A stretch of DNA of 60,862 nt from Alkalibacterium pelagium (GTDB taxonomy: Bacteria > Bacillota > Bacilli > Lactobacillales > Carnobacteriaceae_A). Shown piece after piece: positions 1 to 10,638 of the stretch. Position numbers and translations under genes: made by a program. A model generated the notes under the pieces. It saw only the letters and a list, made by a program, of their open reading frames with translations, had not been told where the DNA came from and did no database searches. The stretch is from positions 1 to 60,862 of the forward strand of contig NZ_FNZU01000016.1 of assembly GCF_900109325.1 (NCBI RefSeq), given 5' to 3'. Numbering within the stretch: position 1 is the first letter of the stretch; every line of letters begins with the position of its first letter.

Positions 1-215
1 ATCTTTAATGATCTAAGCATGCGCTATGATCACCTATGCGGTATTAGCACCCGTTTCCGGATGTTATCCCCCTCTTATGGGCAGGTTCCCCACGTGTTAC
101 TCACCCGTTCGCCACTCATCCACACTCTGCAAGCAGAGTGCTTCAGCGTTCGACTTGCATGTATTAGGCATACCGCCAGCGTTCGTCCTGAGCCAGGATC
201 AAACTCTCATTTTAA
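1..215 (-). rRNA. 16S ribosomal RNA, 5' part (runs off the left edge)
   Basis: The reverse complement starts with the universal bacterial 16S 5' segment (AGAGTTTGATCCTGGCTCAG at about 189-208) and continues through the GGCGGTATGCCTAATACATG region and the stretch leading to the conserved GTGAGTAACACGTGGG. Only about 215 nt of the 5' domain are present; the rest lies left of the window. The mature 5' end is set near 215 by analogy with other Firmicutes and may be off by a few bases. The operon reads leftward, in the same direction as the lysS block. Confidence 0.97.
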
Positions 216-345
216 GTTTGACTTGCTCATAGTATTAATTGTGAGTTAACCATGTTAACTCGTTTGTTGCCTTCGACTCCAAAAGAATCGAAGACCCCTG
301 CACATTTGGTTGTTTCTACTTTGTTCAGTTTTCAAAGATCTATCT
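216..345 (-). other. rRNA operon leader with boxA-like element and processing hairpin
   Basis: Transcribed leader between the rrn promoters and 16S. A perfect 8-bp inverted repeat GAGTTAAC-CAT-GTTAACTC lies at 243-261. A GATCTTTGAAAACTGAACAAAG segment at about 323-342 (minus strand) resembles the boxA antitermination element of Bacillus rrn leaders. Assignment is by similarity of short motifs only. Confidence 0.5.
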
Positions 346-385
346 CGTTCAGTTTGTGTTGTTCGTCTTTCGCAACAACTTTTAT

Positions 386-414
386 ATCATACCATGTCGC
401 TGCCTAAGCGTCAA
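386..414 (-). promoter_or_regulatory. rrn promoter P2 (proximal)
   Basis: On the minus strand a -35 TTGACG (409-414) and a -10 TATGAT (386-391) are separated by exactly 17 bp, upstream of the 16S leader. Position and strength fit the proximal promoter of a tandem rrn pair. Confidence 0.8.
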
Positions 415-486
415 CCTTTTTTTGAAATAATTTGTTTATTTCTTCAGAGCTGAAAGCGTTACCTTTGCTCGTATGACAGCTATTTT

Positions 487-515
487 ATTATAGCTTATTA
501 CCGACTTACTGTCAA
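487..515 (-). promoter_or_regulatory. rrn promoter P1 (distal), full consensus
   Basis: On the minus strand a perfect -35 TTGACA (510-515) and a perfect -10 TATAAT (487-492) are separated by 17 bp, 101 bp upstream of P2. Tandem rrn promoters about 100 bp apart are typical of Firmicutes. Confidence 0.85.
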
Positions 516-626
516 CAATTAACTTTATTTTTTTCATTGCCGTTACATGTTTATGTTTTGCAGCAACGAGATTAATAATAACAGGTATTTTGATCATCGT
601 CAACACTTTTATTGATTCTTTTCTAT

Positions 627-661
627 AAAAAACTGACCCATCTAATAGACGGGTCAGTTTC
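627..661 (-). terminator. Terminator after the AI-2E family transporter gene
   Basis: A 9-bp stem AACTGACCC/GGGTCAGTT (631-639 with 651-659) is followed on the minus strand by a run of T. It directly follows the transporter stop and separates it from the rrn promoters. Confidence 0.8.
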
Positions 662-667
662 TTCTTA

Positions 668-2011
668 TTACTTATCCTCAATATCTAGTGCATCTTCTAT
701 CTCATCTTCTTCTAAATGGTCAGCTTCTGCTTCTTCTTTAACCCTCTTGTTCTCTTTTTTATTTTTAAGCTTCGCAATTTGAATGTTACGTTTTAGCTGA
801 GGATCATATCTTCTCTCTCCACTGACCGCCTCTTCAATCGGTTTGACTTCGTATTCTCCAGCAAGATCACCATAGTATCTATTATACCGTTTCTTAAATT
901 GCTGAAAGAAATGGACAACAATCACTTTAAGAATGGCATAAATCGGCACCCCGAAAATCAGACCGAATAGTCCGAGAAGGTCCCCCATCACCAGCAGGAC
1001 AATAATAATTGTAAGCGGGTGAACATTCAACTGTCTTCCCATCACGTTCGGTTCAATCAGATTCCCGTCAACGAACTGTACAACAGCCCATACGAGAAGC
1101 AGTTGCAGAACCATCCACCATGAATCAATCAACGCTATGACAAGCGCCGGAATAAAGGCCAGTGTCGGACCGACATAAGGGATGATAGACGTGAACCCGG
1201 CAATTACAGCTAGAACCCCACTGTACTCAAGGTTTATAATTGAAAAGCCTATGAACATCATGACACCAATCGATGTAGCAATAATGAGCTGCCCTTTAAC
1301 ATAGGCCCCGACCTGATCATTAACTTCAGAAGATACTCTAATGAGATCTTCTCTCCATTTTGGCGGGACAATACTCAATACTGCATAAAAGAAACGTTTT
1401 TCATCTTTTAGAAGGAAGAACAGGATGATCGGGAATGTAACGATCGTTACGACTACATTTGTCAGACCCGTCATGACAGCCGACAGCCCACTGAACCCAT
1501 CCGATAGATACTGATTCAAGTTATCAGGTATTGATGCTATAAAATCTTCTCCTTCTTCAATAAACGATTCTATCTCGTTACCAAAAGGTAGATCCTCCAG
1601 CCATCCAGTAACTGACGCAATGATTGACTGGATAAAATCGGGGAAGTTTTCTACAAAGCTGGTGACCTGGTCTCTAAGCAGTGGATAAAGCGCACCTATC
1701 CCAACAACCAGCACTCCGATAAGCAGAAGGAACAGTATGGCTACCCCATATATCCTTTTAACCTTTTTCTTTTCCAGCAGATCGATGAACGGATTGAATA
1801 AGTAGTACAGTAACAAGGCAATAACAAATGGCATTAGAATATTAGACACGATAACAAACAAGGGTGTGAAAATATATTCGACCTGATTGAATATCATAGC
1901 CACGATGCCGATCAAAATAAGCGTGACTAAAGTGAACAGCAAGTTGCTTCCTCCAAGAAAATTAATCCATCTCGTTTTTTTCATTCTTATTCCCACTTTC
2001 TCCTGATTCAT
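668..2011 (-). CDS. AI-2E family transporter (YueF/YtvI/PerM-like membrane protein)
   Basis: About 447 residues with a hydrophobic profile typical of the AI-2E_transport family (Pfam PF01594): paired N-terminal membrane segments, a central soluble stretch around residues 120-190 rich in acidic residues, then several helices including an IIPYVGPTLAFIPA segment of the type conserved in the family. The C-terminal ~60 residues form a charged Lys/Glu-rich tail predicted to be cytoplasmic. Members export small molecules such as autoinducer-2 or act in Na+/H+ exchange; the substrate here cannot be told. An internal ATG at 1984 is preceded by AGGAG, and a TATAAT lies just upstream of the first ATG, so the true start may be at 1984. 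Monocistronic, with its own terminator, between lysS and the rRNA operon. Confidence 0.85.
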   Translation of the reverse strand: MNQEKVGIRMKKTRWINFLGGSNLLFTLVTLILIGIVAMIFNQVEYIFTPLFVIVSNILMPFVIALLLYYLFNPFIDLLEKKKVKRIYGVAILFLLLIGVLVVGIGALYPLLRDQVTSFVENFPDFIQSIIASVTGWLEDLPFGNEIESFIEEGEDFIASIPDNLNQYLSDGFSGLSAVMTGLTNVVVTIVTFPIILFFLLKDEKRFFYAVLSIVPPKWREDLIRVSSEVNDQVGAYVKGQLIIATSIGVMMFIGFSIINLEYSGVLAVIAGFTSIIPYVGPTLAFIPALVIALIDSWWMVLQLLLVWAVVQFVDGNLIEPNVMGRQLNVHPLTIIIVLLVMGDLLGLFGLIFGVPIYAILKVIVVHFFQQFKKRYNRYYGDLAGEYEVKPIEEAVSGERRYDPQLKRNIQIAKLKNKKENKRVKEEAEADHLEEDEIEDALDIEDK

Positions 2012-2095
2012 TATTCTCTTACCTATTATAGTATAGAAGTTTAAAGATTTTATCGAGAAATTTATACTATAATACCTGACTTCTTTTTAATTATG

Positions 2096-2134
2096 TAAAA
2101 AATCTGGAAGTCACGTGATGTGACCCCCAGATTC
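2096..2134 (-). terminator. Terminator after lysS
   Basis: Minus-strand stem AATCTGG...CCAGATT (2127-2133 with 2101-2107), with an inner GTCAC/GTGAC pairing, followed by TTTTTAC immediately downstream of the lysS stop. Confidence 0.75.
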
Positions 2135-2138
2135 TAGG

Positions 2139-3656
<1,518 letters not shown>

Positions 3657-3828
3657 CTATTGACTTTTCTTCAGTAAGGTATTCATACAGGAAACACGTT
3701 GATTGGTGTCAACGATGAATATCTTAACAGCCAGACTATTCTTTTCCTGTACACTAAATACCTGTTATCTGAATTATAGTACCATATCTTTACTCTAGCA
3801 TAAAGATGATTTCCCGACTTAATTCGGA

Positions 3829-4719
3829 TCAGCCGTTGGTTCCACCAACTTCTTCCATCAATTCTTCAAGTTCTTTCTGGTCGAAATGATATGGTGTCCG
3901 ACAGAAATGACAGACGGCTTCCGCTCCTCCATCTTCTTCAATCATTTCTCTGATTTCTTGTTTACCCAGTGTAACGATGGCATCTTTGAAGCGTTCCTTT
4001 GAGCAGTCACAAGTAAAACTGACAGGTAGGCCATCTACAATTCGTGCTGTACCGTCTTGAACTAAACGGTCAAGTATTTTTTCAGGTGTTTCGCCCTTTT
4101 CCATTAGCTGGGAGACCATGGGTAAATTAGCAATAGCCTGTTCGATTTTATCAATTGTTTCATCTTCTGCATTAGGAAGGACTTGTATCATAAATCCTCC
4201 TGCAGCTTTTACAGATTCATCAGGATTAACCAGTACAGAAAGACCAATCGCTGAAGGAACCTGTTCGGAATTTGCCATATAATAAGTGAAATCTTCGCCG
4301 AGCTCTCCACTTATTAGAGGAACCTGGCCTACGAAAGGTTCTTTCATTCCCAGATCTTTACTGACTGTCAGCATTCCTTCCGTTCCAACCGCTCCTCTTA
4401 CATCGATTTTACCCTGATCGTTTAAAGGCAGGCTGACATGAGGATGCTTGATATAGCCCTTTGTCTCACCTTTACCATTGCTGTCGATCAGAAGATATCC
4501 GATCGGACCGTCCCCTTCGATTCGAACAGTCAGTTTTTCTTCCCCTTTTAATGTGGCTCCCAGAAGTGTCGCCCCAACCATTGCACGGCCAAGCGCACAT
4601 GTTGCGGCACTCCAGGTGTCATGTTTAGTCTGTGCTTCTCTGACCATATCTGTTGCATCAACGACGTAAACTCTTACCTGATCATTGTATCCTAATGCTT
4701 TAATCAATTTATCTGACAC
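3829..4719 (-). CDS. hslO: Hsp33 redox-regulated chaperone
   Basis: Cytoplasmic holdase activated by oxidative unfolding. The N-terminal substrate-binding domain begins SDKLIKALGYNDQVRVYVVD, a typical Hsp33 start. The C-terminal redox switch has the four zinc cysteines as CDC (in the VSFTCDCSKE segment) and CHFC some 30 residues later. About 296 residues, normal length. A GTG at 4719 lies nine bases after AAAGGA and gives the family N terminus; a GTG three codons upstream is too close to that site. Immediately downstream of ftsH, as in Bacillus, with a hairpin in between. Confidence 0.94.
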   Translation of the reverse strand: MSDKLIKALGYNDQVRVYVVDATDMVREAQTKHDTWSAATCALGRAMVGATLLGATLKGEEKLTVRIEGDGPIGYLLIDSNGKGETKGYIKHPHVSLPLNDQGKIDVRGAVGTEGMLTVSKDLGMKEPFVGQVPLISGELGEDFTYYMANSEQVPSAIGLSVLVNPDESVKAAGGFMIQVLPNAEDETIDKIEQAIANLPMVSQLMEKGETPEKILDRLVQDGTARIVDGLPVSFTCDCSKERFKDAIVTLGKQEIREMIEEDGGAEAVCHFCRTPYHFDQKELEELMEEVGGTNG

Positions 4720-4775
4720 ACTATTCACGATCCTTTATTTCAGTATTTGTTGCTTCTCATTCTTTATTTTACATG

Positions 4776-4813
4776 GAAAGAAGAGGAGGGCTAATGATAC
4801 GCCTCCTCTTCTC
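4776..4813 (-). terminator. Hairpin between ftsH and hslO
   Basis: Perfect 10-bp stem GAAGAGGAGG/CCTCCTCTTC (4780-4789 with 4802-4811) right after the ftsH stop. The following T tract on the minus strand is short (CTTTCC), so it may only partially terminate or may stabilise the ftsH mRNA. Confidence 0.55.
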
Positions 4814-4822
4814 CTTCAGCTG

Positions 4823-6949
4823 TTATTCTTTCGTTTCGTCTTCAGAAGATTTTTCTGAGTCTGTTGTTTCACTGTCGGACTCATTTGACTGTGCTTCTTC
4901 AAACTGTTTTTCACGTGCTTTTTCTTTTTCTTCTCTAGCTGCTTTTACTTCTTCAAAAGACGTTCCGATCTGTTCCTCTTCAGGATCGCGGTCCGCTTCT
5001 GCGCTTTCGCGCGGGAATTCTGTCGGTTTATCCGTCTTCTTGGCAGGCATTTCGCCTTCTTCAAACAGAGACTTGATCTGCTTCTCGTCAAGCGTTTCAA
5101 ACTCAAGAAGTTTCTGGGCAATCAGTTCATGCGCTGTCTTATGTTCTTCAATGATACGCTTAGCTTCTGCATGGCCTTCATTGAGAATACGCAGCACTTC
5201 CTGGTCGATCTGATAAGCGAACTGTTCTGAGTAAGCTTTAGATTGAGAATAATCTCTTCCAAGGAATACCTGTCCGCCGCCTTCATATTGGACCGGTCCA
5301 AGCAAGTCACTCATTCCATATTCCGTGACCATACTTCTGGCAATTTGAGTAGCCTGCTGGAAGTCATTGGATGCTCCACTTGATTGAGAGCCGAAGATCA
5401 GTTCTTCAGCAACACGCCCACCAAGAAGTCCAACGATCTGTTCAAATAATTCTTTCTTAGTCATCAGGAAGCGGTCTTCTTTAGGCAGCATAATTGCATA
5501 TCCGCCAGCACGCCCACGAGGGACGATCGTCACCTTATGAACGATACGGGCATCACTTAGTACTAAACCGACAATAGTGTGTCCGGCTTCGTGGTAAGCA
5601 ACCATGCTTCGTTCAGTCTCGGAAATGACACGGTCCTTCTTAGCTGGACCTGCAATGACACGGTCATGTGCTTCGTCAATATCCATTGCTTCTATTTCTT
5701 TACTGTCGCGTCTTGCAGCCACCAGGGCCGCTTCGTTAAGCAAGTTCTCAAGATCAGCTCCTGCAAATCCAGGTGTCTGTCTCGCAATGATTTTCAAATC
5801 GACATCAGGAGACATCGGTTTGTTCTTGGAGTGAACTTTGAGGATCGCTTCACGTCCTTTGACATCCGGTCTACCGACCATGATGCGTCTGTCAAAACGT
5901 CCAGGTCTCAGAAGTGCCGGATCCAGAACGTCCTGTCTGTTAGTTGCCGCAATGACAATAATTCCTTCATTACCGGTAAATCCGTCCATTTCAACAAGCA
6001 GCTGGTTAAGTGTCTGTTCACGTTCATCGTGACCCCCACCCATTCCAGCGCCACGCTGACGACCGACTGCATCGATCTCATCGATAAAGATGATAGCTGG
6101 TGCAGTTTTCTTGGCATTCTCGAACAAGTCACGTACACGACTTGCTCCTACTCCGACGAACATCTCAACGAACTCAGAACCTGAGATTGAGAAGAAAGGT
6201 ACGCCGGCTTCACCCGCTACCGCTTTAGCAAGCAGAGTTTTACCTGTTCCGGGAGGTCCCTCAAGCAGCACACCTGCTGGAATTCGGGCACCCAGATTTG
6301 AGAATCGTCTTGGATCCTTAAGAAATTCAACGATTTCAACGAGTTCTTCTTTTTCTTCGTCTGCTCCTGCTACATCAGAGAAGCGGACTTTACTTGTCTT
6401 GGCATCTGTTTCTTTAGCTTTGGACTTACCGAAGTTCATGACTCCACGTCCGCCGCCTGCTCCGCCACCTTGTCCTGCCTGACCCATCATAAAGTAGATG
6501 AATCCGATGAACAGAAGTATCGGCAGGAATGTAAACAGAAGACTGGTCCATACACCGGTAGTCGGTTCTTCGATTGTTGCGAATTCGACGTCATTTTCTC
6601 TCGCCAGTGTGTACATCTCATCAACGATGTTGTCATTGGTTAAGATGTATGTGGTAAATCTGGAAGCCTGCTGCTGATCAAGACCGCCGAACAATGTGAC
6701 GTTCTGATCCTGTTCAACTTCTACTTCCTGTCCTTCTCGAAACTGTCCTCTTATCTCATATACGCCAGCTGTAGGCTGGACTTGAAATTCTTCTATACGA
6801 TCATCTTCCAGAAATTCTATAAATTGGGTTGAACTAACCCCTTCTGAAGCCTGATCTCCACCGCCACTAGTCGCCCAACTTGCAATACCTATAACTGCAA
6901 GAAACACGATGACGTAGAAGAATCCACTTTTAAAAAATCCCTTCTTCAT
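4823..6949 (-). CDS. ftsH: ATP-dependent zinc metalloprotease FtsH
   Basis: Membrane-anchored AAA+ protease that degrades misfolded and regulatory membrane proteins. Two N-terminal membrane segments (about residues 8-28 and 137-156) flank an extracellular domain. A Gly-rich linker leads to the AAA+ module: Walker A GPPGTGKT near residue 231, Walker [10 protein letters not shown], and the second region of homology ending in RPGRFDRR. The zinc protease motif HEAGH follows. The last ~60 residues are an unusually acidic, low-complexity tail. Start: the ATG at 6949 has GGAGG five bases upstream; the ATG four codons earlier overlaps that site. About 708 residues. Lies between hpt and hslO as in Bacillus. 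Confidence 0.96.
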   Translation of the reverse strand: MKKGFFKSGFFYVIVFLAVIGIASWATSGGGDQASEGVSSTQFIEFLEDDRIEEFQVQPTAGVYEIRGQFREGQEVEVEQDQNVTLFGGLDQQQASRFTTYILTNDNIVDEMYTLARENDVEFATIEEPTTGVWTSLLFTFLPILLFIGFIYFMMGQAGQGGGAGGGRGVMNFGKSKAKETDAKTSKVRFSDVAGADEEKEELVEIVEFLKDPRRFSNLGARIPAGVLLEGPPGTGKTLLAKAVAGEAGVPFFSISGSEFVEMFVGVGASRVRDLFENAKKTAPAIIFIDEIDAVGRQRGAGMGGGHDEREQTLNQLLVEMDGFTGNEGIIVIAATNRQDVLDPALLRPGRFDRRIMVGRPDVKGREAILKVHSKNKPMSPDVDLKIIARQTPGFAGADLENLLNEAALVAARRDSKEIEAMDIDEAHDRVIAGPAKKDRVISETERSMVAYHEAGHTIVGLVLSDARIVHKVTIVPRGRAGGYAIMLPKEDRFLMTKKELFEQIVGLLGGRVAEELIFGSQSSGASNDFQQATQIARSMVTEYGMSDLLGPVQYEGGGQVFLGRDYSQSKAYSEQFAYQIDQEVLRILNEGHAEAKRIIEEHKTAHELIAQKLLEFETLDEKQIKSLFEEGEMPAKKTDKPTEFPRESAEADRDPEEEQIGTSFEEVKAAREEKEKAREKQFEEAQSNESDSETTDSEKSSEDETKE

Positions 6950-7126
6950 GTCATCCTCCATCTATCAACTGATTTTAATTGTGATCCATTTTAAGGTTAC
7001 TTACTTAAAATAATATACCATATCATGTTACCATACTTGACCATTTTTGACTATGAATTTTGTTTGATGATTCAATATATAAACTGTTTCTGCTGGGAAA
7101 GTCCATACTTCTTTCACAGAGTCAGA

Positions 7127-7666
7127 TTATTTCTGATAGATTTCTGGTTTGAGTACACCAATGAACGGAAGATTACGGTAATTTTCTGCATAATCCAGAC
7201 CATAGCCTACAACGAATTTATGTGGCACTGTAAAGCCGACCCAGTCGGCATGAATGTCGATCTTGCGTCCAGACGGTTTATCCAGCAGGGTAACGATTTT
7301 GACCGAAGCTGCCTTACGGTATTTAAACAGATCTTTCAGATAAGCCAACGTGCCTCCGGTATCGATAATATCTTCCACGAAGAGAACATGGCGACCCTCA
7401 ACATTAGTATCCAAGTCTTTCAGAATTTTAACTTCTCCAGATGAGACCGTTTCGTTTCCGTAGCTTGATACATCCATGAAGTCGATTTCCAGATGAATAT
7501 CCATCTTTTTGATAAGATCTGCCATAAACGGCAGGGCTCCTTTAAGTACACCGACCAGCAGAGGGTTCTTACCGTCGTATTCTTTACCAAGAAGGTCACC
7601 AAGTTCCTGAACCTTTTCCATGATTTCCTCTTCAGATATCAGTATGCTTTCAATTTCATTTCTCAT
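7127..7666 (-). CDS. hpt: Hypoxanthine (guanine) phosphoribosyltransferase
   Basis: Purine salvage: converts hypoxanthine or guanine plus PRPP to IMP or GMP. 179 residues, normal length. The PRPP-binding motif [14 protein letters not shown] sits near residues 95-108, with the type I PRTase strand [16 protein letters not shown] before it. A good AGGAG lies eight bases upstream of the ATG. Sits between tilS and ftsH, the same order as Bacillus, where TilS and HprT can form a regulatory complex acting on ftsH expression. Whether that happens here is unknown. Confidence 0.95.
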   Translation of the reverse strand: MRNEIESILISEEEIMEKVQELGDLLGKEYDGKNPLLVGVLKGALPFMADLIKKMDIHLEIDFMDVSSYGNETVSSGEVKILKDLDTNVEGRHVLFVEDIIDTGGTLAYLKDLFKYRKAASVKIVTLLDKPSGRKIDIHADWVGFTVPHKFVVGYGLDYAENYRNLPFIGVLKPEIYQK

Positions 7667-7699
7667 GTCGTGATCTCCTTTTTATCTAATCTTTATTTT

Positions 7700-9112
7700 T
7701 CAGTATTCTGTTGTTTTATATACGAGTACGTAGCTAATTGTATCAGTTATAGGGTCCAGTGACAATGCAGATTCCTTAATGTCCGGGACCCACAGAATAC
7801 GACCAGTACTGTCTGTGACGATCCATATCTGCTCTCGGTCTTTTCTTGGTATTTTCTGATCGATGAAAATATCTTTCACTTTCTTTGTTCCAGTCATCCC
7901 CCTGACAGTCATCTTGTCTCCTTTGTGTCTGTGACGTATCGTCAGCGGAGTATTGTGAGGCGGAATCCCAAGAAATAGATGCCTTTCATTCTGACTGGAT
8001 TTTCTGGCCTTGAATGATTCATAGGTCAGCAAACCCATCACGCTGCCGTTATCCAGTTCGATCCATTGATCGACGGCCAGTTTCTTTTCAATTTTAACCT
8101 CGGTCTCCACCTGATGAATGCTGTCATATTCTTTTTTTCGAATCATGCAGCGATCATACATTCTTTCTGCAATCAGCTCTCCTGGAAGGTCAAGCGTTGT
8201 ATTAGGATGAGACGATTTCAGCCAGTCAATAATTATCTGTATGTGCTTATGGCCGAGCATGTACGCCTGACTTTTAGACCATTCTTTTACCCCGCTGCTT
8301 AGTATACGACGCTGCAGGGCCTCATCTGTCTGAATGAGAGCAGGAATCGAGATGCAAAGAGCGTGTTCTTCAAATGACAACATTTCTTTTTTATACTCTT
8401 CGATACGTGGAGCTGAAATCCTCAGAAGGCTGTCTAAGTCTTCTGTCAATCGGATCAGATGATCCTCAAGTGCCGGGTTTTCCATTTTGAGAAGAGGGAT
8501 AATAGACTGCCTGAATCGATTTCTCGTATACTTTTCCGAAGTGTTCGATTCATCTTCCTCCCACTGAAGCTGTCTATATCCTGCGTAGGAGAGCAAATCT
8601 GACTTCTTAAAGGGCAGAAGTGGCCTCACTACCGTAACAGCTCCGTCAGCTCTTTTATCTGACATCCCTTTCAGTTCTTCCAGCGCACTGCCTCTGACCA
8701 GCTTCATGAGGATCGTTTCAATTTGATCATCCTTATGGTGGGCAGTCAGAACTGTGCGGCTGCCTATCTGAAGGGCTAGTTCTTTAAAGAAGCCGTAGCG
8801 GATGTCTCTTGCAGCTTTCTCGATTCCTGAGTCCGGGTGGTCTTCTTTTTTCCAGTGATGAACATAACAGGGAACAGCATACCGTTCACCAAGCGTTCTA
8901 ACTGCTGATTCTTCTTCATCAGAAATACCTCTCAAATGATGATTGACATGTGCAATTGAAATATTCGGTTTAATATCATCTGGCAGTCCGTGCATGAGGT
9001 CAAGGAGGACGACAGAATCAACCCCTCCAGACACTGCGACAATGACCGGTTCGTTTTGCCGCCATGCGTCAAGCATTCTAATGTGCCCAGTAAACTGCTG
9101 AAGCAGATCCAT
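7700..9112 (-). CDS. tilS: tRNA(Ile)-lysidine synthetase
   Basis: Modifies the wobble C of the CAU anticodon of a minor tRNA-Ile to lysidine, switching both its amino acid and codon identity. The N-terminal PP-loop ATP pyrophosphatase motif VSGGVDSVVLLDLMHG lies near residue 28. The middle and C-terminal domains characteristic of full-length TilS follow. About 470 residues. The ATG at 9112 is six bases after GGGAGG, better spaced than the ATG two codons upstream. Followed by hpt with about 30 bp between, so probably co-transcribed. Confidence 0.93.
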   Translation of the reverse strand: MDLLQQFTGHIRMLDAWRQNEPVIVAVSGGVDSVVLLDLMHGLPDDIKPNISIAHVNHHLRGISDEEESAVRTLGERYAVPCYVHHWKKEDHPDSGIEKAARDIRYGFFKELALQIGSRTVLTAHHKDDQIETILMKLVRGSALEELKGMSDKRADGAVTVVRPLLPFKKSDLLSYAGYRQLQWEEDESNTSEKYTRNRFRQSIIPLLKMENPALEDHLIRLTEDLDSLLRISAPRIEEYKKEMLSFEEHALCISIPALIQTDEALQRRILSSGVKEWSKSQAYMLGHKHIQIIIDWLKSSHPNTTLDLPGELIAERMYDRCMIRKKEYDSIHQVETEVKIEKKLAVDQWIELDNGSVMGLLTYESFKARKSSQNERHLFLGIPPHNTPLTIRHRHKGDKMTVRGMTGTKKVKDIFIDQKIPRKDREQIWIVTDSTGRILWVPDIKESALSLDPITDTISYVLVYKTTEY

Positions 9113-9148
9113 CTTCATCCTCCCATCGGGACATTCGGTTGTCCAATT

Positions 9149-9181
9149 AAAAAGGGCTCAGGGACTCCCCCAAACCCTTTC
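9149..9181 (-). terminator. Possible terminator between yabR and tilS
   Basis: Minus-strand hairpin AAAGGG...GGG...CCC...CCCTTTTT with an internal loop, in the 93-bp gap after yabR, followed by a short T run. The stem is imperfect. Confidence 0.45.
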
Positions 9182-9205
9182 TCTTATAATTTAAATGTTA
9201 ATGTA

Positions 9206-9646
9206 TTAACTTCTTCTTCCGCCACGTCCACCGCGTTTGTTTTCAGTGTTTCGTTTAATGGAGGTCAAGCGGTCTTCACTGTCTTTCAGGAATGAACTCA
9301 TTAAAGAGTCGAAATCCTGTTTCTTCGGAGCTGAGCTGGTTCTTTTATTAGAAGAAGAGCTTGAACGCTCTCGACTTGGCGCTTTAGGTTTTGGAGCTGA
9401 TTCAGCAGGCTTGTCCTGAGCTTTACGGATAGATAGTCCGATTTTGCCGTCATCTGCTATAGATAAAACTTTAACTGTAACGGTCTGGCCAACTTCCAGT
9501 TCTTCATTGATGTTTTCTACATAACTGTCTGACACTTCACTGATGTGAACTAATCCTGTTTTGTTATTGCCTAAATCAATAAACGCACCAAAATTGGCAA
9601 TACCCGTGACTTTACCTTCTACTTTGCTTCCAACTTCAATTGACAT
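9206..9646 (-). CDS. yabR: S1 RNA-binding domain protein (YabR / general stress protein 13 type)
   Basis: A single S1 domain (about residues 1-75) opens with VGSKVEGKVTGIANFGAFIDL, followed by a Ser/Lys/Arg-rich disordered tail ending in GGRGGRRS. The S1 domain binds RNA, and family members associate with ribosomes. About 146 residues. The ATG at 9646 follows a strong AGGAGG; an upstream in-frame extension has no such site and does not match the family start. Located between divIC and tilS, as in Bacillus. Confidence 0.9.
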   Translation of the reverse strand: MSIEVGSKVEGKVTGIANFGAFIDLGNNKTGLVHISEVSDSYVENINEELEVGQTVTVKVLSIADDGKIGLSIRKAQDKPAESAPKPKAPSRERSSSSSNKRTSSAPKKQDFDSLMSSFLKDSEDRLTSIKRNTENKRGGRGGRRS

Positions 9647-9759
9647 ATTTTCTATGTTTCCTCCTAAATAATTTGAAACAATTATACCATGCAATTTTTC
9701 AAGAATAAAGGTTTACATAGAAGAATCTTGACAAATCACTCTTTATTGTTCGGGTTTTG

Positions 9760-10197
9760 TCATTCTTCTTCCGTTTCTTCTTCTTCAGCATCCGGATTTT
9801 CATCAGTTGCTTCCAGGTGATCCGGATTTCGGTCATCCGGGAAACTGAAGACGATTTCGTTGTCTTTCGTCAGATAGTACTCGCTTCTAGCCAATTTGGT
9901 TACATACTCTTCATCTTCCAGGAGGCCAATATAGTAGTCCAGTTCCTCCTGCTGCAGCTCCAGTGATTCAAGTTCCTGCTGTGCCACAACTCTCTGCTCT
10001 TCCAGATCCTGCAGTTTTATGTAGTTTCTTACTAGAGTACTGCCGGCTAGAATGACCAGGAACATGCCCATCGCAATAATGATGCGCATTCTTCTTTTTA
10101 ACTGTTTACGTCTTTTATGGGCTCTTATGCTGTCCAGAGTCTTTGTTTCTATATAATCATTTTTCATACGGGCTATTCGTGGTTTTTTATTTCCCAT
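9760..10197 (-). CDS. divIC: Septum formation initiator DivIC/FtsB family protein
   Basis: Bitopic membrane protein of the divisome, acting with FtsL and DivIB at the septum. About 145 residues: a basic N terminus (KRRKQLKRRMR), one membrane segment at about residues 38-57, then a coiled coil (about 60-95) with heptad Leu/Gln/Glu, and the EYVTKLARSEYYLTKDNEIVF segment typical of DivIC. The C terminus is a run of Glu/Asp. Start chosen at 10197 because AGGAGG lies just upstream; the longer frame begins in non-coding sequence. Follows rqcP in the conserved yabN-rqcP-divIC order. Confidence 0.92.
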   Translation of the reverse strand: MGNKKPRIARMKNDYIETKTLDSIRAHKRRKQLKRRMRIIIAMGMFLVILAGSTLVRNYIKLQDLEEQRVVAQQELESLELQQEELDYYIGLLEDEEYVTKLARSEYYLTKDNEIVFSFPDDRNPDHLEATDENPDAEEEETEEE

Positions 10198-10368
10198 GGT
10201 GATTGCTCCTCCTTCTGATTCAGGGAATCGTCTGTTTAAAGTATACCAATAATAAACCGAATGATAAAGAATCTTCAGAGAGGAAATCGGTACTGATTTT
10301 AATTGTAATGAAAAAGACACAATCAGATCCGCTTTTTCAAATGGATCTGATTGTGCCAATAAAATCTG

Positions 10369-10638
10369 TCAGGTGTTGTCAGAATCCTTATAGGTCTCTT
10401 CCAGCACAGTGTATAGATCTTTAGCTTCATCTTTTTTTGTTGTATCTTTAATATTATCGACTCTAACTTTCAGAGTTTTGTTACCGAACTGGATTGTCAG
10501 CTCATCTTCAACTGCTACTGAACTTGAAGATTTAGCTGTCTTTCCGTTGATCTGAATACGGTCTTTATCAGCAATTTCTTTTGCTACAGATCTTCTTTTG
10601 ATTATACGTGACACTTTAAGAAATTTATCAAGTCTCAT
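10369..10638 (-). CDS. rqcP: RNA-binding S4 domain protein RqcP
   Basis: Small (89-residue) S4-domain protein, the RqcP/YabO/Hsp15 type. It binds the stalled 50S subunit and, with RqcH, promotes C-terminal alanine tailing in ribosome-associated quality control. The S4 motif is clear: MRLDKFLKVSRIIKRRSVAKE followed by VNGK-type QINGKTAKSSSSVAVEDEL. The start overlaps the yabN stop by 11 bp, implying translational coupling. RBS is GAGG at a good distance. Confidence 0.92.
   Translation of the reverse strand: MRLDKFLKVSRIIKRRSVAKEIADKDRIQINGKTAKSSSSVAVEDELTIQFGNKTLKVRVDNIKDTTKKDEAKDLYTVLEETYKDSDNT

Noticed and set aside
436-681. An 81-codon minus-strand open frame left of the AI-2E transporter gene
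   Set aside because: It contains the perfect rrn promoter P1 and a terminator, has no ribosome binding site and reads as low-complexity Lys/Ile sequence.
5579-6184. A 201-codon plus-strand frame opposite ftsH
   Set aside because: It is antisense to the conserved AAA+ core of FtsH, has no site and no recognisable domain.
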